Source: Rhabditoides inermis (lineage: Eukaryota; Nematoda; Chromadorea; Rhabditida; Rhabditidae). From it: a DNA stretch of 64,000 bases. The stretch covers positions 988,501 through 1,052,500 of the forward strand of contig CAWZYM010000398.1 of NCBI GenBank assembly GCA_963966185.1. Reading direction: 5' to 3'. The position numbers and the translations under genes were made by a program. The stretch's first letter is position 1, and every line of letters begins with the position of its first letter. The notes beneath the pieces are model-generated. The model worked only from the letters and a program-made list of their open reading frames with translations, did not search any database and was not told where the DNA came from. This document shows positions 9,501-21,073 of the stretch, one piece after another.

Positions 9501-12413
9501 CTACGCTATCGGTCTTGCTGTGGTGATGGAGGGAGTGATGAGCGCCTCCTACCACATCTGCCCCTCCAGCAGCAACTACCAGTTTGGTGCGTACCTTTTA
9601 TTCTTCTCTTTTCCTTTTTTCTCTCTTTTATTCGTGTTATTGCGTTTTTCTCACTACCCAACAAGGAACCGTACCCATTGTTCTCAGCCGCAAACAAGAA
9701 ATCGAGAGAGAGAGAGAGAGAGGGGGGGGAAGACGTTTAAAAAACATTTTTGCTCGTTTTCAGACACTGCGTTCATGTACATTATCGGCATGCTGGGCAT
9801 GCTCAAAATCTATCAGGTGAGCTTATATTATTTTGTGAATTATTTTTCTACCGTAATCCGTAACACTTATTTTTGAAAGCAGAGTGAATTGTATTCCTAC
9901 TGTTTTTTTTGTTGCAAACAGGGTGAGCATGCATAGAAATCGTATGTTCTTTAAATCAGGGTTCCTATGCTCATTTTTTTATTTCTAAATCTGTTCAGCT
10001 CCGCCATCCGGACATCAATGCAAATGCGCACGTCGCACTTGTGTTTGCCGCATTCGCTATATTCACTGCCATGTGTGGAGTGGTGGGTGATTATATACAT
10101 CTGTGGTTTGCTAGGTTATTTCCTATTTTTTTCCTACCATAGCACTGATAAATATACATCAGAAGTAGTGCGGTCGTAAGGTAGCGGCACGATCTTTCAT
10201 AAAAACTTGCCAAATCAGAGATACCATCTCTGTTTCAGTACTTCAACGACCTGGCGTTCTGGGCGCTCTTTTCGGTGGCCTATGTGGTGTGTATGCTGGC
10301 GGTCAGCATCGAGTTCTACTTTAAGGGACTCTGGCGGTGGGTTCTAGACGCGCTCTAGGCGTGTTCCGATGTTCCAAAGAGATGATCTATAAGCGCATTA
10401 GTGTGTGTATTACAAATAGGTGGGAACTTGAAATGAGTGTAATACTGGTGGAGCGGCGAAACTTAAAATTTCTCGGACTACTACTGTACAGTCTACGCGC
10501 TACTTGAATGACAATGTTGTTATGTATTGAGAATCGTATTCAAGGTTCAACCCGCGCGAGCTGCTGCACATAGTGCGCTACACGGTGTTCTCGTCGCGTC
10601 GCTGCTCCTGCCTCATCCCCACCTACAAGAGCCGGTTCCTCTTCCTCCTCCTCGGAAACCTCATCAACCTCGCGTTGTGGGTCATTCAATAATTTCCCAA
10701 GAGAGGTTAGAGACACAGTACCACACCAGAAAATGTACAATGGTATAGTCGGATTGGATCCTATATGCCATCCGTGACATTTCACATGTTGTGCAGTTTT
10801 GTGCAACACAACATGTATGTCATCAAATATCCAAAACGCTTCCGTTAGTAGGAATCGAACCCGTGAACAGGTCGCGACGATTGTGCGCTGGCGGAGCACA
10901 CTACCACTGCGCCATAGAGGCAGTGGTTAAGAGATCGAAGAGAGAGCCTATCTAGCTCCACTGGCCTTTTCAGTGTACGATGATGAGACATAACAAGCAT
11001 GCATATCTTCGATATGCAATGACTTCTCAATACGAGCTTTAATGGCGCAGTGGTTGAGCGCGCCGCCAGTGCGCAATCGCTGTGTGGTGACCACGGGTTC
11101 GATTCTTTCGCATGAAACCGTTTTGGATATTTGAAGACCTTCATGTTGTGTTGCACAAAACTGCACAACATGTGAAATGTCACGAATGGCATATAGGATC
11201 CAAACCGACTATACAATGCGGAAATGTTGAGCTTAGGCTGTCTGTATCAACTACTAGCTACTCATAGGGGAAGATGCACGAGTCCGGGGTCATAGTTCTC
11301 ATTGCAGTCTGATTGTCGGTGTGATCACTCGGCCGCGCGACTTTGCCTCGTTCTTGCTGTTCCCGTTTGTCGCCAACCTCTTCCTCTACCTCGTCTACTA
11401 CTTGTTCATGAAAGTGAGTCTCTCCTTTCTCTCTCCTCTCTCTCTCCCTCCCTCTCGCTCTCCTCCCTTCTCTCTCTCCCTCTCTTCTCTCTCCTCTCTT
11501 CCCTCTCCCTCTCCCTCTCCCTCTCCCTCTCCCTCTCCCTCTCCCTCTCCCTCTCCCTCTCCCTCTCCCTCTCCCTCTCCCTCTCCCTCTCCCTCTCCCT
11601 CTCCCTCTCCCTCTCCCTCTCCCTCTCCCTCTCCCTCTCCCTCTCCCTCTCCCTCTCCCTCTCCCTCTCCCTCTCCCTCTCCCTCTCCCTCTCCCTCTCC
11701 CTCTCCCTCTCCCTCTCCCTCTCCCTCTCCCTCTCCCTCTCCCTCTCCCTCTCCCTCTCCCTCTCCCTCTCCCTCTCCCTCTCCCTCTCCCTCTCCCTCT
11801 CCCTCTCCCTCTCCCTCTCTCTCACACCCACTCCCTCTCCCTCTCTAGCTCGTGCACGGTGAGCGTATCCGTCCGCGCGCGGTCGCCTACCTGGTGCTCA
11901 CCACCATGCTATGGACCAGCGCCGCCCATTTCTTCATGCACAACGTCACCGACTGGAGTGTGAGTGCGAACGGGAGAGAATGGTCTAGTTCTTTTATGTA
12001 GCGGTTAGTCCCTTTTTTCGAAGAGATTATCAAGCGCTACTGGAGATTGTTGATTAGGGTGGTTTCAAGTTTCAATTCGAAGTTGGTGTTGTTGTGTGAG
12101 AGTGTGAGTGTTTACTTGTGCGTTGTATAGTTCTTTCATGTAGCCCTTCTCAACGTCTTTGAAAGCATTTTTGATTTTTGGATGGTCTAGAAGTTACAAT
12201 TCGAAACTGGTGTGTGACTCCTTTATCCTCATTCAGGTCACACCAGCTGCGTCGCGTGAGCTGAACCGCGACTGTGTACTGATGGACTTCTACGACAACC
12301 ACGACGTGTGGCACTTTCTCTCCTCGCTCGCCATCTTCTCGGCCTTCTCGCTCATCTCGTGCGTCGACGACGACCTGCACACGATCCGCCGCGATCGCAT
12401 CGCCGTGTTTTGA
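6512..12413 (+). CDS. SIDT: SID-1 transmembrane family protein (SIDT1/SIDT2, CHUP-1 type)
   Basis: This is a multi-pass membrane protein of the family linked to dsRNA or cholesterol uptake and lysosomal nucleic-acid transport. About 22 exons fit. Exon 1 (6512-6589) is a signal peptide, [19 protein letters not shown]. Exons to about 8030 build the extracellular beta-rich domain ([19 protein letters not shown]). TM1 lies near 8230-8310. A charged loop is followed by [20 protein letters not shown] at about 8965 and the multi-helix core. CREST-superfamily polar residues are present: ASYHICP, QFDTAFMY and HDVWHFLSS. The last exon ends [15 protein letters not shown], almost the vertebrate C-terminus. 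It is closer to SIDT2/CHUP-1 than to the divergent worm SID-1. One intron (about 10675-11308) holds two SINEs and another (11415-11848) a hexamer array. Confidence 0.93.
7856..7955 (+). repeat. Dispersed repeat family 1, copy A (intronic)
   Basis: About 95 bp beginning TTGCGTTTATCTCACTACTC and ending AGTCTTGGATTA. Similar copies occur at about 9637-9702 (partial) and 19264-19363. They share the internal order GAGTAACA, ACCGT, CAGCCG and AAACAA. All copies known here lie in introns. Confidence 0.75.
9637..9702 (+). repeat. Dispersed repeat family 1, copy B (partial, intronic)
   Basis: A shortened copy beginning ATTGCGTTTTTCTCACTACC and breaking off into a GA microsatellite after CAGCCGCAAACAAGAAA. 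It shares the left half and centre with the copies near 7.9 and 19.3 kb. Confidence 0.65.
10738..10918 (-). mobile_element. tRNA-derived SINE, copy 1 (minus)
   Basis: Read on the minus strand, it starts with a tRNA-like head carrying box A (TGGCGCAGTGGT) and, about 50 bp on, box B (GGGTTCGATTCCT). A roughly 100-bp tail follows (GTTTTGGATATTTGATGAC, then a CACAACATGTGAAATGTCAC block). It is very similar to the plus-strand copy at 11040-11214 and lies head-to-head with it in the same SID-1 gene intron. Confidence 0.82.
11040..11214 (+). mobile_element. tRNA-derived SINE, copy 2 (plus)
   Basis: The tRNA-like head (box A TGGCGCAGTGGT, box B GGGTTCGATTCTT) is followed by the same tail block as copy 1, ending GGATCCAAACCGACTATA. 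The tails of the two copies are nearly complementary over about 95 bp. CAATG occurs just outside both ends of the pair (10743-10747 region and 11213-11217), a possible target-site duplication of the whole inverted unit. Confidence 0.82.
11406..11848. repeat. (CTCCCT)n array inside a SID-1 gene intron
   Basis: The array starts right after the donor GTGAGTCTCTCC at about 11415, passes through CT-rich variants, becomes a near-perfect CTCCCT array from about 11503 to 11817 and ends at the acceptor CTCTAG. Nearly the whole intron is the repeat. The template strand is (AGGGAG)n with quadruplex potential. Open frames across it are artefacts. Confidence 0.96.
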
Positions 12414-12645
12414 AAGAGTGACCTATCATCGCGATGTGTCACCTAGCGACCGCATCGCTGTCTTCTGAGAGTTTCTCCAGTCATCGCTTTGTGTCACCTT
12501 GCACCCTTGACAGAGCCCTTTCCATTCCTCTTTGTTGCTCAACAGTGTATCTCTATCGTATTTCCCCCTTCCGGTGTGAGTTTGTTGCACGGGTCTGTCT
12601 GTGAATGCAATTTTTTGCACTTCGATTGTCGAGTTTCTAAAATAT

Positions 12646-12658
12646 TTTATTCAATAAA
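12646..12658. terminator. Palindromic bidirectional poly(A) signal
   Basis: TTTATTCAATAAA contains AATAAA on the plus strand (12653-12658), about 240 bp after the SID-1 family stop. It also contains AATAAA on the minus strand (12646-12651), immediately after the stop of the convergent fucosyltransferase fragment. One 13-bp palindrome could serve both 3' ends. Confidence 0.6.
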
Positions 12659-13146
12659 TGAGTTCCGTGATTTGTAGATTGCTGTTGTTTAGTCGCAGAA
12701 CCTGAGTTATCATTAGTATTGTTAGATACTATAACTTACTTTCCAGTTCGCTGGCATGATGTCATCAATTCGCAAATCTTTTGCAATTCCTTGCGGCGGC
12801 GAGAAATCCTAAACAGTTCGTATTTTCTATCAATAGTTGACTTACTTCTCCTCGATACACAGTACCGCCCTCCTTAATCGTGTAACCCATCCAGAATCCG
12901 AACGTTGACGTGGGCGCTTAAAGATATCTGAGTTAAGGATAAGGTCAACAAAGAAATTGACAAATTGGATACCTGTGAGTATGGTTGCGTCGCAGTAAAT
13001 TTGGCTAAAAGCAATTGTGGCGGCTTGATCGAATCGCGGCAGCGAGACCACAGTCAACTAGAATGAAAAAAAAGCATGTCTGCTTACTTTTTTATCTTGT
13101 AAATCGCTGAGCACAGTGAATGCCCAGTCGCCCTCATCACCTATTG
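12651..13146 (-). CDS. Glycosyltransferase family 11 (alpha-1,2-fucosyltransferase-like), 3' part only
   Basis: Family 11 enzymes move fucose from GDP-fucose onto glycans in the Golgi; nematodes carry many of them. Five phase-compatible exons read, in order, GDEGDWAFTVLSDLQDKK, then a block ending SQIYCDATILT, then APTSTFGFWMGYTIKEGG, then DFSPPQGIAKDLRIDD and IMPANWK, and a short last exon ending at 12651. The order D..A..C, then STFGxW, then PxW is typical of the C-terminal third of this family. The N-terminal GDP-binding half and a start codon were not found in the 590 bp before the next gene. It is therefore a 5'-truncated gene, a pseudogene or an incomplete model. It converges on the SID-1 family gene. 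Confidence 0.6.
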
Positions 13147-13732
13147 CCACGATTTAACTCCGGTCTCGACTACAGAGTACAGACAAATTAATATGAACTA
13201 TGAGACAATCGCTTACAAGATACAAAAACGTTTATCTCATTATAAATCCATATAAAGCAACACGATCTTTTTGCTTACAAAACGTGGTGGTGTATTTATG
13301 AACAAAGCGTAAGCGGCCCGAGAAAACCCAGCAAAAAAAGAGACAAACAATAGTCGAGACAACACAGACACGTGCAAAACATTTGAAATAGACAACAGAA
13401 AATTCAAGTAATATGACTACTCTACAGGCAAGCACACAAAGACTGTTGGGAATAGGGACAGGGGAAATACGAGTACGGTAACGCGAACAGTAAGGTGTCG
13501 GGCGGAAATCAAAGGGGCGGGAATAGGAACGGTGGAATAGTCTACGTAGGTGTGTTTGTTCCCCTCACTCGCATGACAAAGCGTGGAAACCCGATCTAAA
13601 AAAGTTCTTTCTACCATAATAATCAAACTCTACCAAGTGTCCACTCACATTTGACTGGTGTTCAGAAGGGGATGACGGATGGTTGGTTGGATGATAAGAA
13701 GTGGAGATCAGTGGCAGGATCAGCTGCCACGC
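13147..13732. other. Stretch without a recognised gene
   Basis: This lies between the GT11 fragment and the CCDC6-like stop. Two minus-strand open frames (about 13.23-13.44 and 13.42-13.63 kb) contain hydrophobic runs but no family motif or convincing splice links. They could be missing 5' sequence of the GT11 gene, but nothing resembles its GGLGNQ-type motif. Confidence 0.5.
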
Positions 13733-16700
13733 TCAATTCATGTGGAAGTCGTTCTGCGACAGAGAGCCGCGAGAGCTGTTGTCGTCCATGTCTGAACAGA
13801 CATACACATGTAGATGATCATGGGCGTTTCAACGCATAGTATAGTCAGGATATAGCGATTCTATATAGAAGGATATAGCGATTATGAATAAATTATTGAT
13901 TGATTGGTTCCACCCACCATAGTCTCCGTGGCGTCCGTTGGGCGTGTGCGGCACCGACGGCGGGCCCATCGCCATGTCCCGGCCGCCCTCGCTGCAATAA
14001 CCGACATTCATAAAGAAACAAGCAATATCCCCCGATTATACTCTCACGCTGACGCTCCCGTGCAAAATATGCACCGATTGTTTTTCAGCGTGAAAGTAAA
14101 ATGGGGTCAACAATATCAACAAGTATCAACAAGCTTGGCGTAGCACTGACCGGCTGAGGCTGCTCTCGCGGGTGCTGCGCGGCGAGTCTCGGATGCCGGG
14201 CGAGTCGCGAGGCGGGAACGCCGACGGACCCACCGGCAGCCCCCCGACCACACCGTCCACACGGGAAGCGAAGCCGCGACGCGCGTCGTCAATCGAACTG
14301 AAGCAGGCACACACTACTACTTACGACACAATAGGTTAGTAATGCTCTAAAACTTATGATACACTATAATGACAACTACCAGTGACAACATAGTACACGC
14401 AACAACTGACTAACCGCATAAAGTCGTCCTTCTCCTTGAGCACACTGGCGAGAGCGTCTTCCAGCTGCCGGATCTGGCCAGTCTCTGAAAAAACCGATAA
14501 ACCAATCGATAAGGAATCGCTACTCACTGAGCGCGTCCCTCTGCTGGTAGTCGGCGAGCGAGTGCTCGGTGCGGCGGAGCTGCGCGCGAAGCCGCTGGTT
14601 CTACAAACACGAAACACATACAGGTAAAGGTGGGCCACACATACAAGACATGTGGACTATTTCAAGTAATACATAAACCCAATTACAAGTAATAAAAAAA
14701 AACTCCGCTCCCTTCTCAGAACGCACCTCCGCGTGTAGCCGTCCCATGTCTGCCGAGGGAGACAGGGGCACGGGCGGGCGCTCCACCTGCAGCACCAGCG
14801 GCTCACTGAAAAGTGTAAATTAAACTACCGTATACAAATACATTTTCGGGTAGTTCGTCAGGACCGTTTTCACCAACCTCATTGCTGTGTAGTCAAATGT
14901 GCACCGATTCAAACAAGCGAATAAAGAAAGTTGAGATAAAGCACCCAACACTCACGTGGCCTGGATGGCGCCCTCCATCTCGTTCTGGTCGATAAAGCCG
15001 CCCTGGTAGGCCTTCTGGATCGTCACCTGCAGCTTGCGCTTGTCGTTGTTCAGCTGATCCATCTGAAACCAGGAAGGGTACGTGGCGTCGTGGGTGGTCC
15101 TCTCACCTGCTTGCCCAGAGTGTTGAAGAGCAGCTCCTGCTCGTGCTCCAGAGCGTTCTCCTGGTCTATCTTCTCCTTGCGCATGCGGTCCATGTTCTGA
15201 AATGAGAATAGTAATCTCTCTCTCTCTCTTTCCCTCCCCCCTCTCTCCCCCCCCCCTACCTTGCGGCTGCTGGCCATCTCGGTCTCCATCCTCCGGATCG
15301 TCTGGAGGAGGTTGTCTATGAGTGCTCCCTGCTCCGTCTTCATCTTCCCTTCCAGCTGGTCGCGCTCGCTTTGCAGCTAAAACACACAATTCATTCCACA
15401 CATCACTCAACACTCATTACAAGACGCACATAAGACCATTCTTGTGATTTCGTTTTTGTGCGTGACATGGTGGCATTATGTTTGCGATTCTGAATAAATC
15501 ATTATGTTTGCGATTCTGAATAATCATTATGTTTGCGATTCTGAATAAATATTTCAGTGATACAAGACGCACCTACGATCATGGTACGTTCTTATGAGTG
15601 ATTTCGGTGTTGTACGTGTCATGATCACGTTAGCAATTCCGAATACACATGTGATTGTTTGAAAAGAATGGTCGTACCTGTTGTATGCGGCGCATGAGGT
15701 CGTTGGTGAGAAACTCCTCCTCCTGCTCGTACTTCTGCGCCAGCGTCTCCTTGTCGTTCTTCAGCTTCTGTATGCTGAAAACAGAACAAAATTCCATCAC
15801 ATAATGAACATGTTAGAATAAATAGAGTACATAAGGAAGACTACACGTTTCGGATAGTCAAAACAACACAAAACTTCATCAAATCATGAATACGGTAAAA
15901 AGCGTAACTGCGAGGCAACGTACCGTTTGAGGAGGCAGTTGGATATGTACTCCTCTTCCTGCTCCGCCTTGGCGTAGATCTTGACGTACGTCTCGCGAAT
16001 CTGCCGATTCACCGCCGTCAGCTGCTCGTACGCCTTACGCATCTCCTTCATCGTCGTCTGTAACACTTTTTTTATAACTAACGGTGTGATCAGTCATTTC
16101 GAAATGACCCCTTCAAAAACGCCTTCGGAACACGCTGTCGTGTTTCGAAGGCGTTTCGAAGTCAGTATCGGAGTGAGTTTCGAAGAGATTGACCGCTACT
16201 TAATGATAGAGATAGTATAATGTAGATGCTTAAATTCTAATCTCTACTCTGTTTACAGCGATATTCGTAATGTCAAAATATTTGGTGGAACGATGTGCAC
16301 TTTCAAACACCATCATATGTCGTGAAAATACACGAGTGTGGAACAGCACTTTGAACAATAACATAATATCGGCAGGTGCGAGACGAAAGGAAAGAGAGGA
16401 GATATGGATGACATAACGCCAATGAAAATGAATTCCGTCATTCCTTTCGCTTTTGCCGCACATTCGCGTCACAACACATTGTCAGTGATACGTCAACGGC
16501 GATTGAATTAAACATAAAAATCGTGATCGAATCAAAATTTTCGCTTGTCGCCTTGTTAGATTTCATTCGCATTCCTCGTAAGCACGTAAACATGAGGCTG
16601 TTCTCAACCAACTAGTAATAGACAAAACATATAATAACAACCAGGAAACAATAACGCACCTCCTGTTTGCGGACCTGCATGAGCAGCTGCAGAGCCTCCT

Positions 16701-18362
16701 TGAAGAGCTCGCCGCGAGCGTCGCTGATGTCGCCAACCTCGGAAGGAACGCGGCCGTGCTGCTGAAACACAACAGTCCACAAAGAGCCAAAAGGGTGCAC
16801 GGTCCATCGATCGCTAAACCCTCAATACACACACGACAACCAATCAACACGCAAATCGATTCAAATACGAACAGTTCCAAACCGTAACTGTACTATTACA
16901 TTGTTCGATTTGTGTGAATGGGAATAACCACTTAATAAACTTGATAAACCACTTAATAAATAAGATGTGTGAATAACCACTCAATAAACCACTCTAACGA
17001 ATCCACGCACCGCGATCATGGCGAATAGCTCGGGGTACTTGTTCTTGAGGTCGGCGTCGCGCATCAGATCGCTCGTGTCGATGCGGCTCGCCGTCGACCG
17101 CCGCGAAGTCTCGCCGGAATCCGACACCGCGTAGCCCTGCAACTACACAACGATGGCACGTTCTTGGAGAATATTGTAGGATTGTGTGTGCTTACAGATA
17201 ACCTATCATGCTAACATTGTATGTACATGTCGGAATCAGGCTGATAAACAACAACAAAAAACAACATAGAATCGACGCTCAAAATACACGATTGAGACTC
17301 TACAGACACTCACTTTTCGCAGTTGACGACAAGCCATGGTCATTGAGAGGGCGGACAGTTTGGTGTACGAAAGCGCAATGTGAAATGGCAGCTGGGCAGG
17401 GAGGCAGCGATTCGGGAGTCAGAGTGACATTCGGACAAGGGGCATGTGTGTGTGTGTGTGTGTGATATGCACAGTGTGTATGTATGTCTATCACTGTGAT
17501 TCAACGGTGAGCCGTCGACCGTGGGCCGCGCAGTCGATAATGACGCGAAGAGATATGCGCAGCTCTCGAGTCCTTCTCCTTCCCCCAGGGATATCGTTCC
17601 ATTCTACAGAGGGATGGCATTGCATTTGTTAAGGCGCGCCATTGTATTCGAGAGTTGTAAATTAAAGGCACGCCGCACGTCGCACAAATTGAAGACGTGA
17701 AACGGGCGCGTGAGAAATGACAGTGGCAAATGAAAAGGGTATATGCGTACCTCGTCGCTGTCGGCGGGAAAGTAGGTGGTCGCCTCGCCGACCATCATAG
17801 GCGAAGCGCTGATCCGCTCAGGGCTGCAAACTTGCATATATAACACATGCACAAAGTGCAAGGCACAAGCACCCCGCTTATCACAGGTAGGAAACAATCG
17901 GCTATTTGCTCTGCACTGTTTTCGCCGTGCCAGTCCCAGTAGACTGTGTATGTATGAAAAGGGCAACCACCGTGTCTATACACAGCAGCACACTGCCCAA
18001 TTATCGATCGATTTTCGAGTGAGCCGCAGGGCGCGGAACGACAGCATGTGAGTGTGCCGCGTGTGTCTCACCACGGCTATGCATACGCACATCGCACCAT
18101 CATCCACGTTTTACGTGCGCGATTCATATCAAAGGGTATAATAAGATATAGGATGCTACTGAACGGCCAGCGAGCAGAATATTACAACCGCGTCAGCAGC
18201 AATTAGACTACGACGATGGGGTGACAAATGTACTGGTTTACGACAAAAAATGACTAAGCAATCGATAAAATAATAAAGTTAGTGATATAAGCACCTGGGA
18301 GGGATGATGGGGCGGTCAGCAGGACTGCGCGAGTGGCGGGCTCGCACTCTGGCCGCTTCCAT
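13733..18362 (-). CDS. CCDC6: CCDC6-like coiled-coil protein
   Basis: Vertebrate CCDC6 is a cytosolic and nuclear coiled-coil phosphoprotein with roles in stress and checkpoint signalling. The model starts at 18362 (MEAARVRARHSRSPADRP) and spliced exons run to a stop at 13733. The N-terminal part is Ser/Pro-rich (SPERISASPMMVGEATTYF). The core has the family's repeated blocks: KAEQEEEYISNCLLKRIQKL, YEQEEEFLTNDLMRRIQQL and EKIDQENALEHEQELLFNTL, each matching an EQEEEF..N.L or LEQEQE..L block of CCDC6. Shorter coils (NQRLRAQLRRTEHSLADYQ) and a Pro/Ser-rich tail ending SSRGSLSQNDFHMN follow. Introns carry tandem repeats and a hairpin. The family assignment is firm; the outermost exons are less certain. 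Confidence 0.82.
15430..15660. repeat. Short tandem repeats in a CCDC6-like intron
   Basis: CATTATGTTTGCGATTCTGA is repeated three times between about 15476 and 15551. It is flanked by two diverged copies of a longer unit (ACAAGACGCAC ... GTGATTTCG) at about 15420 and 15562, so a small nested duplication is visible. Confidence 0.8.
16119..16154. repeat. 16-bp inverted repeat (hairpin)
   Basis: ACGCCTTCGGAACACG and CGTGTTTCGAAGGCGT are complementary apart from one mismatch, with a 4-base loop. It is intronic. The following TTTCGAAGAGATTGACCGCT resembles sequences near 12.02, 22.53 and 34.99 kb, so it may be part of a dispersed repeat. Confidence 0.7.
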
Positions 18363-18953
<591 letters not shown>

Positions 18954-20396
18954 CTATTGCTCATTTTTGAACCGATCATGCATTTCTCGGAACTGCTTAG
19001 ATAGCTCTCCGTAGCAGGACACGCGCTTGATGATCGGATCACTGCCGTAGTAGTATCCCAGCGCACTGAAATGAATGGTGTATAAAAAGAGTGAACTGAG
19101 CCTACTGACGATATAATGTTGAGCTTGTAGTGTACACGAGAGATGTGCGCGAGGTCGAGTCGGGCGCACTGCTCGAAGAGCCGGTGCACGTTTGCGTCAT
19201 CTCGAAGATACGCCGCGTCAGTGGGCAGAGAAAAGTACGACGAGCGCTGAACGGATTTTTTTATTGTTGGTTTTGCGTTTATCTCACTACTCATAGAGAG
19301 TAACAAGGATTAGCCGTTCCAATTGTTTTCAGCCGAAAACAAGACAGAGTCTTGGATTACATCGACTGTGCGTCCACGTTTCCGCCACCCACCTTGTTGC
19401 GTATCTGCAGCGTGCGCTTCCGCGGATCCATACCCACGTTGAACACCACCGAGTGAACATCGTCGTTCTCCGCTAGGGAACCGGTGAGGAAATCTACAAG
19501 TATGACTTGAATATTTGCCTTTAAGCGAGCGATACCTCTGACGAGTGTGAGGTGCTCGAGCAGGAGATTAATGTTGTGTGGTTTTCCGTGAAAGAGGAAC
19601 TGTCCACCCTCGAGCCCACTCATTGCTGCCATCCTCCGTACAAAGTCCAGCGAGGTCACCATTCCAGGCTGAACATTTTGTCTCTTTTTGTCTCTTTCAT
19701 TTTGTCTCACCGTGGAATCGCGCAGTTCTCGTAGCTCCTTCATTTTTCGAAGCACATCGATGCGCGCTGCTGCTAGCTTTCTTGCAAGCACCAATAACTT
19801 CATCTCTTCAGCAGTCGGCTTTTTAAATGCAGTTAGCGAACCACTGTAATTGATTTGTTATAAATTCTGCACAACTGGCTTGTATTGTTAGAGTAATTGG
19901 AGGAACTAATTTTAATTGACATGTGGCGACAGAAGCGAAGCCGTATGGGTTCCTTTTCACTTCACTCACAATCTTATATATTCCTTGGACGAGTTTGCAG
20001 GCCCCGGAAACTGTACGTGTTGGTTGATGGTCGATTTGTGGAAGAGGCGGAGAAAAGCGCGTTCCGCATTGTCCACATTCACATTCACTGTGATCAGAAA
20101 GCTGCAAACAAGTTACAAATAAAAGATGGACGCACACGCACCCTGTCCTCGTTCCCACTCGCAGACGCATCGTCTCGCAATAGTCGATGTCGTTTCGATT
20201 CCAGTCTTTGAAGACGCCTTTCTCCAGCCAGTTATAAATTATTCTTAACAAAGAGAAGTGTGAGTCGATTGAATATGACTTACTGTGGCGGGAGGAACGT
20301 GTAGAGGGCGCAGTTGTAGATGAGGAACGCTCCATCGTATCGCTCCGCCGTGCGCTTGTCGAAGTGGTCGTCTTCTTTGATGATCACACACGCCAT
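18954..20396 (-). CDS. Unidentified multi-exon protein
   Basis: It starts at 20396 with [20 protein letters not shown], then [17 protein letters not shown] up to a GTAAGT donor. Later exons encode [20 protein letters not shown], a Cys pair block (CECGQCG), a basic helical segment rich in Lys/Arg ([18 protein letters not shown]), [39 protein letters not shown] and a final exon ending HDRFKNEQ at 18954. There is no signal peptide and no clear membrane helix, so it is probably cytosolic or nuclear. It is divergently transcribed from the gene at 20966. A copy of repeat family 1 lies in one intron. I could not place it in a family; the splice model is approximate. Confidence 0.6.
19264..19363 (+). 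repeat. Dispersed repeat family 1, copy C (intronic)
   Basis: A full-length copy that begins TTTTGCGTTTATCTCACTAC and ends AGAGTCTTGGATTACAT. It closely matches the copy at 7856 from end to end and, relative to its host gene, lies on the opposite strand. Confidence 0.75.
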
Positions 20397-20965
20397 TGCA
20401 GACTGTGCATGCAGATAGAAGAAATTCAATATGTCTATATGCGAGCTGTGAGCGATAAGGCAATGTTTGCCCAACCGCGCGTTCGTCTGTCCGTTATCTT
20501 CCACCCGACTTCCCCATTCGGAACTGCTGTAACTTGAAAGTTGCCATATCTACTTGATGTATCATAATCACCACAGATCATTCGGATCACTTGATTTTCG
20601 TTGCAGTGAGCAAGGTGTCAAATGTCAGCGCGACTCTCCCGCGAATATCTCTCACCTCCTCATTCTACGCATTTCACGAGTTTCCTGTGTTGCAGCTTGG
20701 TAAGTCTGTTTATATTAAAAAGTTCTCATATAAAAATCAGTGAAAGTTTGTTCTCGTATCGTAACGTGGTAAGACCGCAAAACAAATACATAAATAATCA
20801 CTATCGTGAACACAAACTTGTCTTTTGTTGGCACACAAAATTCCTTCATTGAATTAAGGTATTTTCTAATATTACCGTTTTGGGATAGTGTTGTATGTAA
20901 ACATGATTCGAGGATGAAAGCAGCCGCTGTCCAGTACATTACACTTGAATAGCCGGGAGCCAACA
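20397..20965. promoter_or_regulatory. Probable divergent promoter region
   Basis: The 569 bp separate the start codons of two genes transcribed away from each other. The sequence is moderately AT-rich with no gene-like frame. A shared or back-to-back promoter is inferred from position only; no specific motif is claimed. Confidence 0.4.
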
Positions 20966-21019
20966 ATGTCGCAGACGGTGACATTTGCCGCGAACACCGA
21001 CCCATACGCCAGTGAGTCA

Positions 21020-21073
<54 letters not shown>

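Noticed and set aside
10840..11120. Two functional tRNA genes
   Set aside because: A and B boxes are present, but the acceptor stems and anticodon arms do not fold properly and each has a shared 100-bp tail, so they are SINEs.
11302..11862. Long open frames of Ser-Leu, Ser-Pro and Arg-Glu repeats
   Set aside because: They are translations of the CTCCCT array in different frames; the region is an intron between good splice sites.
13232..13626. Membrane-protein exons upstream of the GT11 fragment
   Set aside because: Hydrophobic frames without family motifs or convincing junctions; left as unannotated sequence.
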